A program made the translations under genes and the position numbers. 64,000 nt of DNA, taken from NCBI RefSeq assembly GCF_028994775.1, contig NZ_JAJQMN010000004.1, forward strand, positions 124,001-188,000, given 5' to 3'. The DNA is from Promicromonospora iranensis (GTDB lineage: Bacteria; Actinomycetota; Actinomycetes; Actinomycetales; Cellulomonadaceae). The notes below the pieces were generated by a model. The model saw only the letters and a list, made by a program, of their open reading frames with translations. It was not told the origin of the DNA and made no database searches. Position 1 is the first letter of the stretch, and each line of letters opens with the position of its first letter. This document shows positions 28,492 through 36,618 of this stretch, piece by piece.

Positions 28492-29850
28492 ATGATGCCC
28501 TCGTTGCGAAAGCTCCTCGCCGCCAGCATCGCCGCCACCGTCGTGTGGACGGCCTCGACCGCCGCCGCCGCGCCATTTCCCGCCGACGACGCCGACTCCA
28601 CCTCCTCCGCCACCACCTCCGGGGCCACCTCCGGGGCCGCCGGGTCCGCCGGGAGAGGCCCTGCGGACCACGTGGTCTTCGTGGCTCTCGACGGGTTCGA
28701 CGTCGAGTACCTCGACCTGGTCCGTGACGGCACGAGCTCGATGCCGAACCTGCAGCGCCTCCTGCGCCGGGGCAGCGTCACCACCTCGACCGGCGTGATG
28801 ACCTCGATCACGAACCCGTCGTGGTCGTCGGTGGCGACCGGCGCCTGGCCGGAGACCCACCGCAACACCGCCTACTGGTTCAACACCGAGACCAACACGG
28901 CGCGCGGCCAGCAGCGCGACCTCGCCGTGCCGACCATCGCCCAGTCGGTCCGTGAGCAGGGCGGCTCCGTGTTCTCCGCGCAGTGGTTCATCCTGCAGAA
29001 CTACGGCGTCACCTTCGGCGACCCCGACGGCCTCTACACCCAGCCGGGCGGTGACTGCGCCCGCCGTACCGACGACGCCGTGGCCGTGCTGCGCGGCGAG
29101 CCCGTCAGCTCGGGCGGGCAGATGGTGAGCCCGAACGGCATCCCCGAGCTCATGACCGTCTACTGCGACACGCTGGACGCGATCGGGCACGAGGGCGGCG
29201 ACGCCGACCCGCGCATCCCCGGCGCCCTGACGGAGATCGACCGGCAGATCGGGCGCATCGTGGAGGCCACGAAGGACGCCGGCATCTACGGCCGCACAGC
29301 GTTCGTCATCACGGGCGACCACGGCATGACCACCTTCGACAAGGGCTTCGGCGCCGAGGGGCTCGCCGCGATCGAGGCCGCCGGGTTCACCCCGCAGATT
29401 CTCACCAGCGGCCAGTCCCCTGCTCCCGGCACGGACGTCGTGATCGTCGTCGGCGGCGTCGCGGACGTGCGGATCATCGGCGACCGGGCGGGCGACCCGG
29501 CCGCCGTCCGGCAGCTGGGGGCTGCGCTGGAGGCGCTGCCGCAGGTGCGGAATGTCTTCGACAAGGCGGACCAGGCCCGCATGCACATGAGCCCGAACTA
29601 CGGCGACCTGGTCGTCGAGCCGAGGCCGGGCTGGTCGTTCGGCACGACGCCGGCGGGCCCGTCCGGGCGGCACGGTGCTACCACCGAGCTGCGCGTGCCG
29701 CTGGTCCTGGCCGGCGCGGGCGTACGACCGGGAGCGCGTCCGCACGCGCCGCGCCACATCGACATCGCGCCGACGATCTCCGCGCTGCTCGGCTACGCAC
29801 CGCCGTCGGGCAGCGAGGGCAGGACGCTCCGCGAGGCGCTGCGCCGCTGA
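28492..29850 (+). CDS. Secreted alkaline-phosphatase-superfamily phosphodiesterase (NPP type)
   Basis: 452 aa. A signal peptide ([20 protein letters not shown]) is followed by an Ala/Ser/Thr linker. The catalytic domain shows [13 protein letters not shown] (first metal Asp), [20 protein letters not shown] (nucleophile Ser/Thr), DAIGHEGG (His) and ITGDHGMTT (Asp-His). This is the nucleotide pyrophosphatase/phosphodiesterase (NPP) pattern, so it probably hydrolyses extracellular nucleotides or phosphodiesters. ATG 28492 and ATG 28495 are adjacent. It is divergent from leuS. Confidence 0.85.
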   Translation: MMPSLRKLLAASIAATVVWTASTAAAAPFPADDADSTSSATTSGATSGAAGSAGRGPADHVVFVALDGFDVEYLDLVRDGTSSMPNLQRLLRRGSVTTSTGVMTSITNPSWSSVATGAWPETHRNTAYWFNTETNTARGQQRDLAVPTIAQSVREQGGSVFSAQWFILQNYGVTFGDPDGLYTQPGGDCARRTDDAVAVLRGEPVSSGGQMVSPNGIPELMTVYCDTLDAIGHEGGDADPRIPGALTEIDRQIGRIVEATKDAGIYGRTAFVITGDHGMTTFDKGFGAEGLAAIEAAGFTPQILTSGQSPAPGTDVVIVVGGVADVRIIGDRAGDPAAVRQLGAALEALPQVRNVFDKADQARMHMSPNYGDLVVEPRPGWSFGTTPAGPSGRHGATTELRVPLVLAGAGVRPGARPHAPRHIDIAPTISALLGYAPPSGSEGRTLREALRR

Positions 29851-29961
29851 GCGGCACCTGCGTCACGACGCCGCGGACGAGCTGCGCCGCACCCGGGCCG
29901 CGAGGCGTCGAAGGGCGGTCGCGGATCGGTCGCAAGGCCGTCGCGAGGTGACCGTACCAAT

Positions 29962-30014
29962 GCGGGGTGTGTTGCTGCGGGTAGACCCTGTCTACGCACA
30001 GCAACACACCCCGC
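29962..30014. repeat. Palindrome family D (single copy)
   Basis: Arms 29962-29985 and 29991-30014 (24 bp, two mismatches, 5-nt loop) have the core GCGGGGTGTGTTGCTG. It lies in the 275-bp gap between the convergent phosphodiesterase and VKOR genes; nothing else was recognised in that gap. Confidence 0.8.
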
Positions 30015-30125
30015 GGAGTACCTGTCTCCCCCGGTGTCCGGGACTGCCGGGAACGCAGACACCGCTCGCAGCGCGTGGTACTCGTCGGCGGGACGGTCAC
30101 GCGCGGCATGCGGAAGGTGCAGGCG

Positions 30126-30785
30126 TCAGAACGAGTCGATCAGGTGTCCGCCGACCGCGAGCATCAGCCACGCGACGGCCGCCACGTAACCGATGATCAG
30201 GATGATGCCGCGGTTGCCGACCATCGCGTCGCGCAGGCCGACACCCACCGGCAGATCGCCGGACTGCACGCCCCGCACCAGCTGGAACCACAGCAGCGGC
30301 CACATGATCGTCCAGACGATCATGCAGGCCGGGCACAGCGCGACGATGACGTAGAAGCTGGTCGCCATCAGGAAGAAGATGAGCGCCTGGCCCAGCACGG
30401 TGCCGATGAGCAGCGACGTCCAGTACCAGCGGGGCAGCCGTGCGCCGACCAGCACCACGACGCCCGTGGTGATGACCACGGGGAACGCCGCCAGGCCGAG
30501 GTAGGGGTTCGGGAACCCGAGCAGGGCGCCCTGCCACGAGTCCATGGCGGCGCTGCAGGTGACGAACAGGTTGATGGTGCACGACGCCGTCCGCTCGGGG
30601 TCGACGAACGCCAGGTACTTCTCGATCGCCAGCCACATCGAGGCCGCGAACCCGATGCCGCCCAGCACCACCAGGAGCAGCCCCATGGTGCGCCCACCGA
30701 GCGGCCTGGGGCCCGGCACGGCGACGTCGTTCTCGTCGTTCATCGAGCTGTCCGACGACATCGTGGTCGCCCCGGTATCGGTCAC
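30126..30785 (-). CDS. Vitamin K epoxide reductase family protein
   Basis: 219 aa integral membrane protein with about five helices. The active-site CPAC is at residues 151-154, and a second Cys pair (69 and 77, SCTINLFVTCSAAM) forms the loop cysteines. Bacterial VKOR reoxidises DsbA-like proteins using menaquinone, giving disulfide bonds to secreted proteins. GTG 30785 follows a TAGCGT -10 by 7 nt, indicating a leaderless mRNA. No DsbA partner is adjacent. Confidence 0.9.
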   Translation of the reverse strand: MTDTGATTMSSDSSMNDENDVAVPGPRPLGGRTMGLLLVVLGGIGFAASMWLAIEKYLAFVDPERTASCTINLFVTCSAAMDSWQGALLGFPNPYLGLAAFPVVITTGVVVLVGARLPRWYWTSLLIGTVLGQALIFFLMATSFYVIVALCPACMIVWTIMWPLLWFQLVRGVQSGDLPVGVGLRDAMVGNRGIILIIGYVAAVAWLMLAVGGHLIDSF

Positions 30786-30831
30786 CTGACCAACGCTACC
30801 GGCGAAGTCTGGGACATTGCTGGAATCTGGG

Positions 30832-32061
30832 TCACAGAGTTGTCTCCGCGGGCTGATGCACGACTCGCTGCCGCCCGAACGCCAGGATCATGGCGAGCCC
30901 CAGCACGGTGACCACCACACCGGCCCAGGCGGGCGCGAGGTAGCCCCAGCCGGCGTCGATGACGACACCGCCCAGGAACGCCCCGGCACCGTTGGCCACG
31001 TTGAGCCCCGCGTGGCACAACGCCGCCCCGAGCGAGGCCGCGCCCGGCGCCAGGTCCATGAGCCGGGTCTGGAAAGCGAGGCCGAGCATCTGCGATGTGA
31101 CGCCGAGCAGGAACAGCGAGGCCAGTGCGGGAACCACCCAGGCCCCGGTCAGGGCGAACATCACGAGGGAGGCTGCGGTCGCCACGAAGCCGATCACGAC
31201 GGCGCGCAGCACCCCGCGGTCGGCGAGGCGTCCGCCGATCTGCGTGCCCACGGTCATGCCGACGCCGAACAGCGCGAGCACCCAGGGGACCGCACCACCG
31301 GGGAGGCCGGTCACGCCCGTCATGGTGGGGGCCACATAGGTGTAGACCGCAAACATGCCACCGAAACCGATCGCACCCGCCACGAACGCGAACCAGAGGG
31401 GCGCGTTCCGCAGGGTCGCCAGCTCGGTCCGCACGGAACGCCCGGGGCCGCCGGCGGCGTCCGGCACGAGCCGCCACAGGCCGAGCAGGGTGACGATCCC
31501 GAGCGCCCCGATCAGCACGTAGGACGTGCGCCACCCGAAGACCTGCCCCACCCACGTGGACAGCGGCACGCCCACGACGTTCGCGATGGTCAGGCCGGTC
31601 ATCATCATCGCGACGGCCCGACCGCGCTGGGCCGGCCCCGCGACCGCGGCACCCACCGCCGCCCCGACGCCGAAGAACGCTCCGTGCGGCAGGCCCGCGA
31701 AGAACCGGCCGACGACGAGCCAGCCGATGTCCGGCGCCGCCGCCGACAGGACGTTCGCGAGCGTGTAGGCACCCATCAGCAGGAGCAGCAGCCGCTTGCG
31801 CGACATCCGCGCGGCGGCGACGGTCAGCAGCGGCGCCCCGACGACGACACCGAGCGCGTACGCCGTGATGGTGTGCCCCACCTGCGGGTCCGTCGCACCG
31901 AGGTCGGCGCCGACGTCGGGCAGCAGGCCCATCGCGGCGAACTCTGTGGTACCGATGGTGAAGCCGCCGACGGCCAGCGCGACGAGCGCGGGGGCCGCGC
32001 GGCGCATCGAGCTCTGGCCGGCCGCCGCGTCGGGGGCATGCTGCGGGGAGCTGGTCGCCAT
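30832..32061 (-). CDS. MFS transporter, DHA1 family
   Basis: 409 aa with 12 predicted helices. FTIGTTEFAAMGLLPDVGAD at the first helix and GLPHGAFFGVGAAVGAAVAG in helix 5 are typical of the AraJ/Cmx-like DHA1 drug and sugar exporters. The substrate cannot be read. ATG 32061 has a GGAG site 6 nt upstream. It lies 80 bp downstream of the DtxR-type gene on the same strand and could be co-transcribed with it. Confidence 0.85.
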   Translation of the reverse strand: MATSSPQHAPDAAAGQSSMRRAAPALVALAVGGFTIGTTEFAAMGLLPDVGADLGATDPQVGHTITAYALGVVVGAPLLTVAAARMSRKRLLLLLMGAYTLANVLSAAAPDIGWLVVGRFFAGLPHGAFFGVGAAVGAAVAGPAQRGRAVAMMMTGLTIANVVGVPLSTWVGQVFGWRTSYVLIGALGIVTLLGLWRLVPDAAGGPGRSVRTELATLRNAPLWFAFVAGAIGFGGMFAVYTYVAPTMTGVTGLPGGAVPWVLALFGVGMTVGTQIGGRLADRGVLRAVVIGFVATAASLVMFALTGAWVVPALASLFLLGVTSQMLGLAFQTRLMDLAPGAASLGAALCHAGLNVANGAGAFLGGVVIDAGWGYLAPAWAGVVVTVLGLAMILAFGRQRVVHQPAETTL

Positions 32062-32141
32062 GAGGGTCTCCAGAAGTGTCGTATCGATTCGGGGGGACCG
32101 TCGGCGACACCGGCGACGAGCACGAGGGAACGGGGAGGAGA

Positions 32142-32894
32142 CTACCCCTGCGCCACCCACACGCGGGAGGCCGCCAGCAGACCGAGATCGGCGACCCGCT
32201 CGGACGAGCCCGACCGCTCGTCGGTGGTCGCGGTCCCCACCGCTCCGTCCTGGGGCCCCCAGGGTTCGGGGCAGGTCCAGGACACCGCCACCGTGCCGGC
32301 GAACTCGCGCCGCGTCGTCACCTCGACCCGCATGTCCAGGTCGAGGCCGAGCTCGGCGAGATAGCGCAGCGCCTCGGGGTCCGCGTCGGAGATACGGACC
32401 ACCGTGCCGGCGTCGCCCGCGTGCATGGACGACAGGGGAACCGCGTCGGGCCGCACCACCGTGCCGTCCGCGGCGGGGATCGGGTCACCGTGCGGATCGC
32501 GCGTCGGGTTGCCGAGCCGCTCGGCCATCCGCTCCACGAAGACGTCCGACACCGCGTGCTCCAGCACCTCGGCCTCGTCGTGCACCTCGTCCCAGCCGTA
32601 CCCGAGCTGGTCCACGAGGAACGTCTCCAGGAGCCGGTGCCTGCGCACCATGGCCAGCGCCAGACGGCGCCCGTCGTCGGTCAGCCGGATCGCGCCGTAC
32701 CGCTCGTGCTCCAGCAGCCCTTGACCCGACAGGCGACGCACCGTCTCCGACACCGTGGAGGCGCCCACACCCAGCCGGTCGGCAAGATGTTTCGTGGTGA
32801 CCTTCTCGTCCGACCACTCCTGAGCGGACCACACCGCCTTCAGGTAGTCCTGGGCGACGGGCGTCAGCTCGGCCGGGTCGGTTGCGATCTCCAC
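32142..32894 (-). CDS. DtxR/MntR-family metal-dependent repressor
   Basis: 250 aa. The N-terminal winged helix has QDYLKAVW, LADRLGVGASTVSETVRRL and YGAIRLTDDGRRLALAMVRRHRLLE. The metal-binding dimerisation domain follows (GYGWDEVHDEAEVLEHAVSD), then a FeoA/SH3-like C-terminal domain. Fe2+ or Mn2+ selectivity cannot be fixed by eye. GTG 32894 has TAGGCT as -10 ending 6 nt before it (leaderless); those first three bases are also the stop codon of the metallophosphoesterase gene. A DtxR-type iron box is present at 44247-44265. Confidence 0.9.
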   Translation of the reverse strand: MEIATDPAELTPVAQDYLKAVWSAQEWSDEKVTTKHLADRLGVGASTVSETVRRLSGQGLLEHERYGAIRLTDDGRRLALAMVRRHRLLETFLVDQLGYGWDEVHDEAEVLEHAVSDVFVERMAERLGNPTRDPHGDPIPAADGTVVRPDAVPLSSMHAGDAGTVVRISDADPEALRYLAELGLDLDMRVEVTTRREFAGTVAVSWTCPEPWGPQDGAVGTATTDERSGSSERVADLGLLAASRVWVAQG

Positions 32895-32903
32895 GCCCCG
32901 AGC

Positions 32904-34574
32904 CTAGTTGCCGGAGGGCGACGGTGACGGCGCGGACCCGTTGCCGGACATCACACCGTCGGCATCGTCACCCGGCACCTCGTCGGGCAGCGGGACGGGC
33001 GGCGGGATCGGCTGCCGTTCGCTCACCGACGCCTCCCCCTCCGGCGTGACCTCGACGAGCTGCCAGTCCACGAATCGGCGCCGCTCCGGGTCGAACCGCA
33101 GCACGGTCATCTCCGAGGAGTCCCGCAGCGGCCCCACCGACGTGTTGCCCTTCGTCGCACCACCGGTGCTCGCGTTCACGTAACGGACGCCGTACCCCAC
33201 GATGTCCGGCCCGATCCGCGTGTGCATGTGGCCGGAGATCTGGAACGGCACGCAGCCCGACTCCAGCGCGGGGTCGCCGACGGCGGGCTGGTGGATCAGC
33301 AGCAGGTCGACCCGGTCCTCCCCGGTGTACCCGCCGAGGCCCGGCTCCCCCGCGGCCTCGCACGCCACGTCCCGCAGCCGCTCGCCCGCCTCCTCCGGCG
33401 TCTCCTCGCGGGACAGCATGGTGCCGCCGCCGATCCGCGTCTCCAGCGGGTCGCGGTCACCGAGGATCCGCACACCCTCCACCTCGACCACGTCACCGTC
33501 CAGCACGATCTGCCGGTTCGCCTGCTCCGTCGCCGTCGTCAGGCGGGAGTCGTGGTTGCCGTCCGAGACCACGAACGGGACCCCGTCGGGCACGGCGGAC
33601 GCGAACGAGTCCACGCAGACCGACTCGACGCTCGTGCCGTTGATCGTCGTGTCCCCCGCGTTGAGCATGGCGTCGGGTCCCAGCCGGTCGGCCAGGTCCC
33701 GGATCAGGGGCGTCATCCCCGTGTTGCAGTGCAGGTCCGAGACCAGCAGGAACGTCACGTAGTCGGTCTCCTCCGGATCCTCCGACGCCGGCGGCCCCTG
33801 CTCCGCCTCCGCCGCCTGCTGTTCCGCGACCCGCGCGTCCCACGCCTCGTTCAGCCGCTCCCGTGCCCCGGCGTAGAACACCTCGTTGGCCTGATAGGTC
33901 TCCACCAGCTGGCCGCTGTACGTGTCGATCACGCCCGCCAGACGGCCGGTGATCCGCGCCCCCTCCAGCGCCGTGCCCTCGAACACGGGCGAAGCAGGCA
34001 GAGCGGCGCGCTCCTCGGGACCGGCGCTCGACGTGACGGTTCCTGCCACCAGCACGGTGACGAGCACGGCACCGGTGATCTCCCACGTGCGGGGCACGAG
34101 CGTGCGGGCGAGATCCCGCCGTCGGGCAGGCCCCAGGAGGGCCCGCAGCCCGAAGCCGGCCGCGACCAGCACCACCGCCGCGACCCCGGCGCCGCGGACG
34201 GCGTCCCAGATCAGTGCCCACGCCACGGTGCGCACCGTCTGCTGCGGGGTGTCGAAGAACTGGAGATACCCGTCGAGGTCACCGGCGAGGGCGTCGAAGC
34301 TGGCGGTGTCCACGGCCGCGAGATCGGCGGGGATCTCGTGGACGGTGATCCGGACGCCGAGCGCGAACGGCAGCGGGGAGTCCGTGACGACGGTGCCCAG
34401 CGGACCGAGGTCCGCGAGCAGCCGGTCGTCCGCCGTGACGGAGTAGGTGGCCTCGTGCGGGCCGAGGCTCAGGTCTGCCTTCGCCGTCGTGATCCCGAAA
34501 GTCAGGCACACCAGGGCTGCGGTCACGCCGGCCAGGGTCCAGCGCAGCCAGCGGGGTGGGTTGGTACGACTCAT
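32904..34574 (-). CDS. Membrane-anchored metallophosphoesterase
   Basis: 556 aa. An N-terminal membrane segment (LRWTLAGVTAALVCLTFGIT) is followed by an external region of about 100 residues, two more membrane segments around 115-190, then a calcineurin-like phosphoesterase domain. Its motifs are VSDLHCN (Asp-x-His), LNAGDTT, SDGNHDSR and SGHMHTRIG. The C-terminal tail is Pro/Ser-rich. The active site faces outside if the topology is right. The substrate is unknown. The frame is open further upstream, but ATG 34574 begins the hydrophobic anchor. Its stop codon overlaps the promoter of the DtxR gene. Confidence 0.82.
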   Translation of the reverse strand: MSRTNPPRWLRWTLAGVTAALVCLTFGITTAKADLSLGPHEATYSVTADDRLLADLGPLGTVVTDSPLPFALGVRITVHEIPADLAAVDTASFDALAGDLDGYLQFFDTPQQTVRTVAWALIWDAVRGAGVAAVVLVAAGFGLRALLGPARRRDLARTLVPRTWEITGAVLVTVLVAGTVTSSAGPEERAALPASPVFEGTALEGARITGRLAGVIDTYSGQLVETYQANEVFYAGARERLNEAWDARVAEQQAAEAEQGPPASEDPEETDYVTFLLVSDLHCNTGMTPLIRDLADRLGPDAMLNAGDTTINGTSVESVCVDSFASAVPDGVPFVVSDGNHDSRLTTATEQANRQIVLDGDVVEVEGVRILGDRDPLETRIGGGTMLSREETPEEAGERLRDVACEAAGEPGLGGYTGEDRVDLLLIHQPAVGDPALESGCVPFQISGHMHTRIGPDIVGYGVRYVNASTGGATKGNTSVGPLRDSSEMTVLRFDPERRRFVDWQLVEVTPEGEASVSERQPIPPPVPLPDEVPGDDADGVMSGNGSAPSPSPSGN

Positions 34575-34679
34575 CGCCTCTACCTTGTCATGCGATGTGT
34601 CCGACATGCGCGGTGTCCGACATGCGGTGCACCGGGACGGCGACTGTCGGCTCGGCGAACGGGACGGCACGATGGCCTG

Positions 34680-35192
34680 ATGTTCACGCTTCGATCCGTC
34701 TGGCGCCCGGCCGCACCCGTCGCGCAGGTCTGGTCGGTGCTCGCCGACCCCCGGTTCACCTGGCCCGACTGGTGGCCAGGTCTCACCGCGGCGGAGACCG
34801 GTCCCGTCGTCGGCCCGGACGGGCTGGCCGCGCCCGGGACCTGGGCCCGGCTGCGGGTCCGCAGCCCGCTCGGGTACGCGCTGCGGTTCCGGCTGGAGCT
34901 GCGGCAGACGACGGCGCCGTCGGACGGCATGCCCGGCCGTGCGCTGCTCGACGTGGCCGGCGACCTGGAGGGCAGCGCCGAGGTGGCGGTGTCCAGCCCG
35001 ACCGGCGACAGCCCGACCGGCGACGGCCCGACCGGCGACAGTTCGACCGAGGTCCAGCTCCTCTGGCAGGTGTCCCCGGTCCCCGCCTGGTTCCGCGCCG
35101 CGGCCCGGATCGGTCCCGGGCCCCTCGCCTGGGCGCACGCCCACGTGATGCGGGCAGGCGAGCGAGGCCTCGCGGAGCGGCTGCGCGGTTGA
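34680..35192 (+). CDS. SRPBCC (START/polyketide-cyclase-like) family protein
   Basis: 170 aa. SVWRPAAPVAQVWSVLADPRFTWPDWWPGL is the usual N-terminal strand and helix of the SRPBCC fold, a hydrophobic-ligand cavity with no fixed chemistry. A threefold in-frame 15-bp repeat (34995-35039) adds SPTGDSPTGDGPTGD between two beta-strands. ATG 34680 has CACGAT ending 6 nt upstream and no Shine-Dalgarno. It converges with Ku. Confidence 0.78.
   Translation: MFTLRSVWRPAAPVAQVWSVLADPRFTWPDWWPGLTAAETGPVVGPDGLAAPGTWARLRVRSPLGYALRFRLELRQTTAPSDGMPGRALLDVAGDLEGSAEVAVSSPTGDSPTGDGPTGDSSTEVQLLWQVSPVPAWFRAAARIGPGPLAWAHAHVMRAGERGLAERLRG
34995..35039. repeat. Three-unit 15-bp tandem repeat
   Basis: AGCCCGACCGGCGAC at 34995-35009 and 35010-35024, then GGCCCGACCGGCGAC at 35025-35039. 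In-frame expansion in the SRPBCC gene. Confidence 0.9.
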
Positions 35193-35198
35193 CCCGGG

Positions 35199-36116
35199 TC
35201 AGCCCGCCTTCTGCGACTTCGACGGGGACTTGGACTTCGTCCTGGGCTTCGCCTTCGAGGTCGACCCCGACTTCGACGACGAGCCGGACGAGGACCTGGA
35301 CGACGACCCGGACGACGACTTCGACTTGGACTTCGACTCGGCGACGCTGCGCTTGAGGGCCTCCATGAGGTCGACCACCTCGGCGCCCTCGCTCTCCCCC
35401 TCGGCGGTCTCGCCGAACGTCGCCGCCGTGTCCACGGTGTCGCCCGCCTCGAGCTTCGCCTCGACGAGCTTGCGCAGCTGCACCTGGTACTCGTCCTCGT
35501 AGTCCTCGGGAGTGAAGTCCGCCTCGAAGCTGCTGACGAGCTGGGCCGACATCGTGAGCTCCTTGTCGGAGACCTTCGCCGGCTCGTCGAGGGACGGGAA
35601 CGCGGCCTCGCGGACCTCGTCGGCCCACAGGAGGGTCTGCAGCACGAGCACCTCGTCCCGCACGCGCAGCGCGGCGAGCCGGGTGCGCTGCCGCAGCGCG
35701 AACTTCACGACGGCGGTGCGGTCGGTCTCCTCCAGCGTGCGGCGCAGCAGCACGTACGCCTTCGTGGACTTGGAGTCGGGCTCGAGGTAGTACGTCCTGT
35801 CGAGCATGATCGGGTCGATCTGCTCGCTGGGGACGAACTCCACCACCGAGATCTCGCGGTCCCGTTCGGCCGGGAGATCGGCGAGGTCCTTCTTCGTGAG
35901 CACCACCGTGCGCTCACCGTCGTCGTAAGCGCGGTCGATGTGCTCGTACGGCACCACTTCGCCGTCGATCTCGCACACGCGCTTGTACCGGATACGTCCA
36001 CCGTCGGCGTCGTGTACCTGGTGCAGCGGGACGTCATGGTCCTCGGTCGCGCTGTACAGCTTGACCGGAACGTTGACGAGGCCGAAGGTCACGGCACCCT
36101 TCCAGATAGCCCTCAT
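35199..36116 (-). CDS. ku: Ku protein (non-homologous end joining)
   Basis: 305 aa. The N-terminal MRAIWKGAVTFGLVNVPVKLY and VCEIDGEVVPYEHIDRAY are canonical bacterial Ku, which forms a homodimer ring on DNA ends and recruits LigD. After residue 255 a Ser/Lys/Arg-only tail of about 45 residues adds a basic, probably DNA-binding extension. ATG 36116 has CACTAT ending 6 nt upstream, in an unusually AT-rich patch (36117-36127). ligD lies 500 bp away on the other strand, with a glutaredoxin gene between. Confidence 0.95.
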   Translation of the reverse strand: MRAIWKGAVTFGLVNVPVKLYSATEDHDVPLHQVHDADGGRIRYKRVCEIDGEVVPYEHIDRAYDDGERTVVLTKKDLADLPAERDREISVVEFVPSEQIDPIMLDRTYYLEPDSKSTKAYVLLRRTLEETDRTAVVKFALRQRTRLAALRVRDEVLVLQTLLWADEVREAAFPSLDEPAKVSDKELTMSAQLVSSFEADFTPEDYEDEYQVQLRKLVEAKLEAGDTVDTAATFGETAEGESEGAEVVDLMEALKRSVAESKSKSKSSSGSSSRSSSGSSSKSGSTSKAKPRTKSKSPSKSQKAG

Positions 36117-36194
36117 CTATCTATAGTGCGCCCCAAGCGCACCACATGCCCAGGTTTCGGTCTGGGCCGACGCCGGCGTCGGCGGTGGAAGGCG

Positions 36195-36518
36195 TCAGAG
36201 GCCGGCGCGGTCCAGCTTCGCGCAGAGCTCGGCGTTGGTGGGCTCCACGAGGTGCTCGCCGTCGGGAAACACCAGGACGGGGATGGTCTTCCGACCGGTC
36301 AGCGCCTCCGCCTCGTCCGCCCGGGTGGGGTGGGCAGCGAGGTCCACGTAGACGTAGTCCACGCGGCGGACGTCGAGCACCGCCTTGCTGCGGCGGCAGT
36401 CACGGCACCACTCGGCGCCGTAGACGGTGAGCTGCTGAGGTCGGGCGATCGAAGAGGTGTCACGTGCAGTCGCCCTGGACGCTGCGAACACGTCGATCGC
36501 GAGGTCATCCGAAATCAC
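36195..36518 (-). CDS. Glutaredoxin/mycoredoxin-like protein
   Basis: 107 aa. LTVYGAEWCRDCRRSKAVL carries the redox CxxC motif (WCRDC), and KTIPVLVFPDGEHL the cis-Pro loop. It may reduce mixed disulfides with mycothiol or act as an NrdH-like donor. GTG 36518 follows a TAGGCT -10 (36531-36526) by 7 nt, so the upstream part of the longer frame to 36713 is excluded. It lies between Ku and ligD, divergent from ligD. Confidence 0.82.
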   Translation of the reverse strand: MISDDLAIDVFAASRATARDTSSIARPQQLTVYGAEWCRDCRRSKAVLDVRRVDYVYVDLAAHPTRADEAEALTGRKTIPVLVFPDGEHLVEPTNAELCAKLDRAGL

Positions 36519-36618
36519 TCGCCGGAGCCTAGCGGAGTTCTCACCGCGGTCACGACCCTCCGGCACGTGATCTCGCCGACCCTGGGCGAGACGCCCCGAC
36601 CGGCGGCACGATGGGGTG

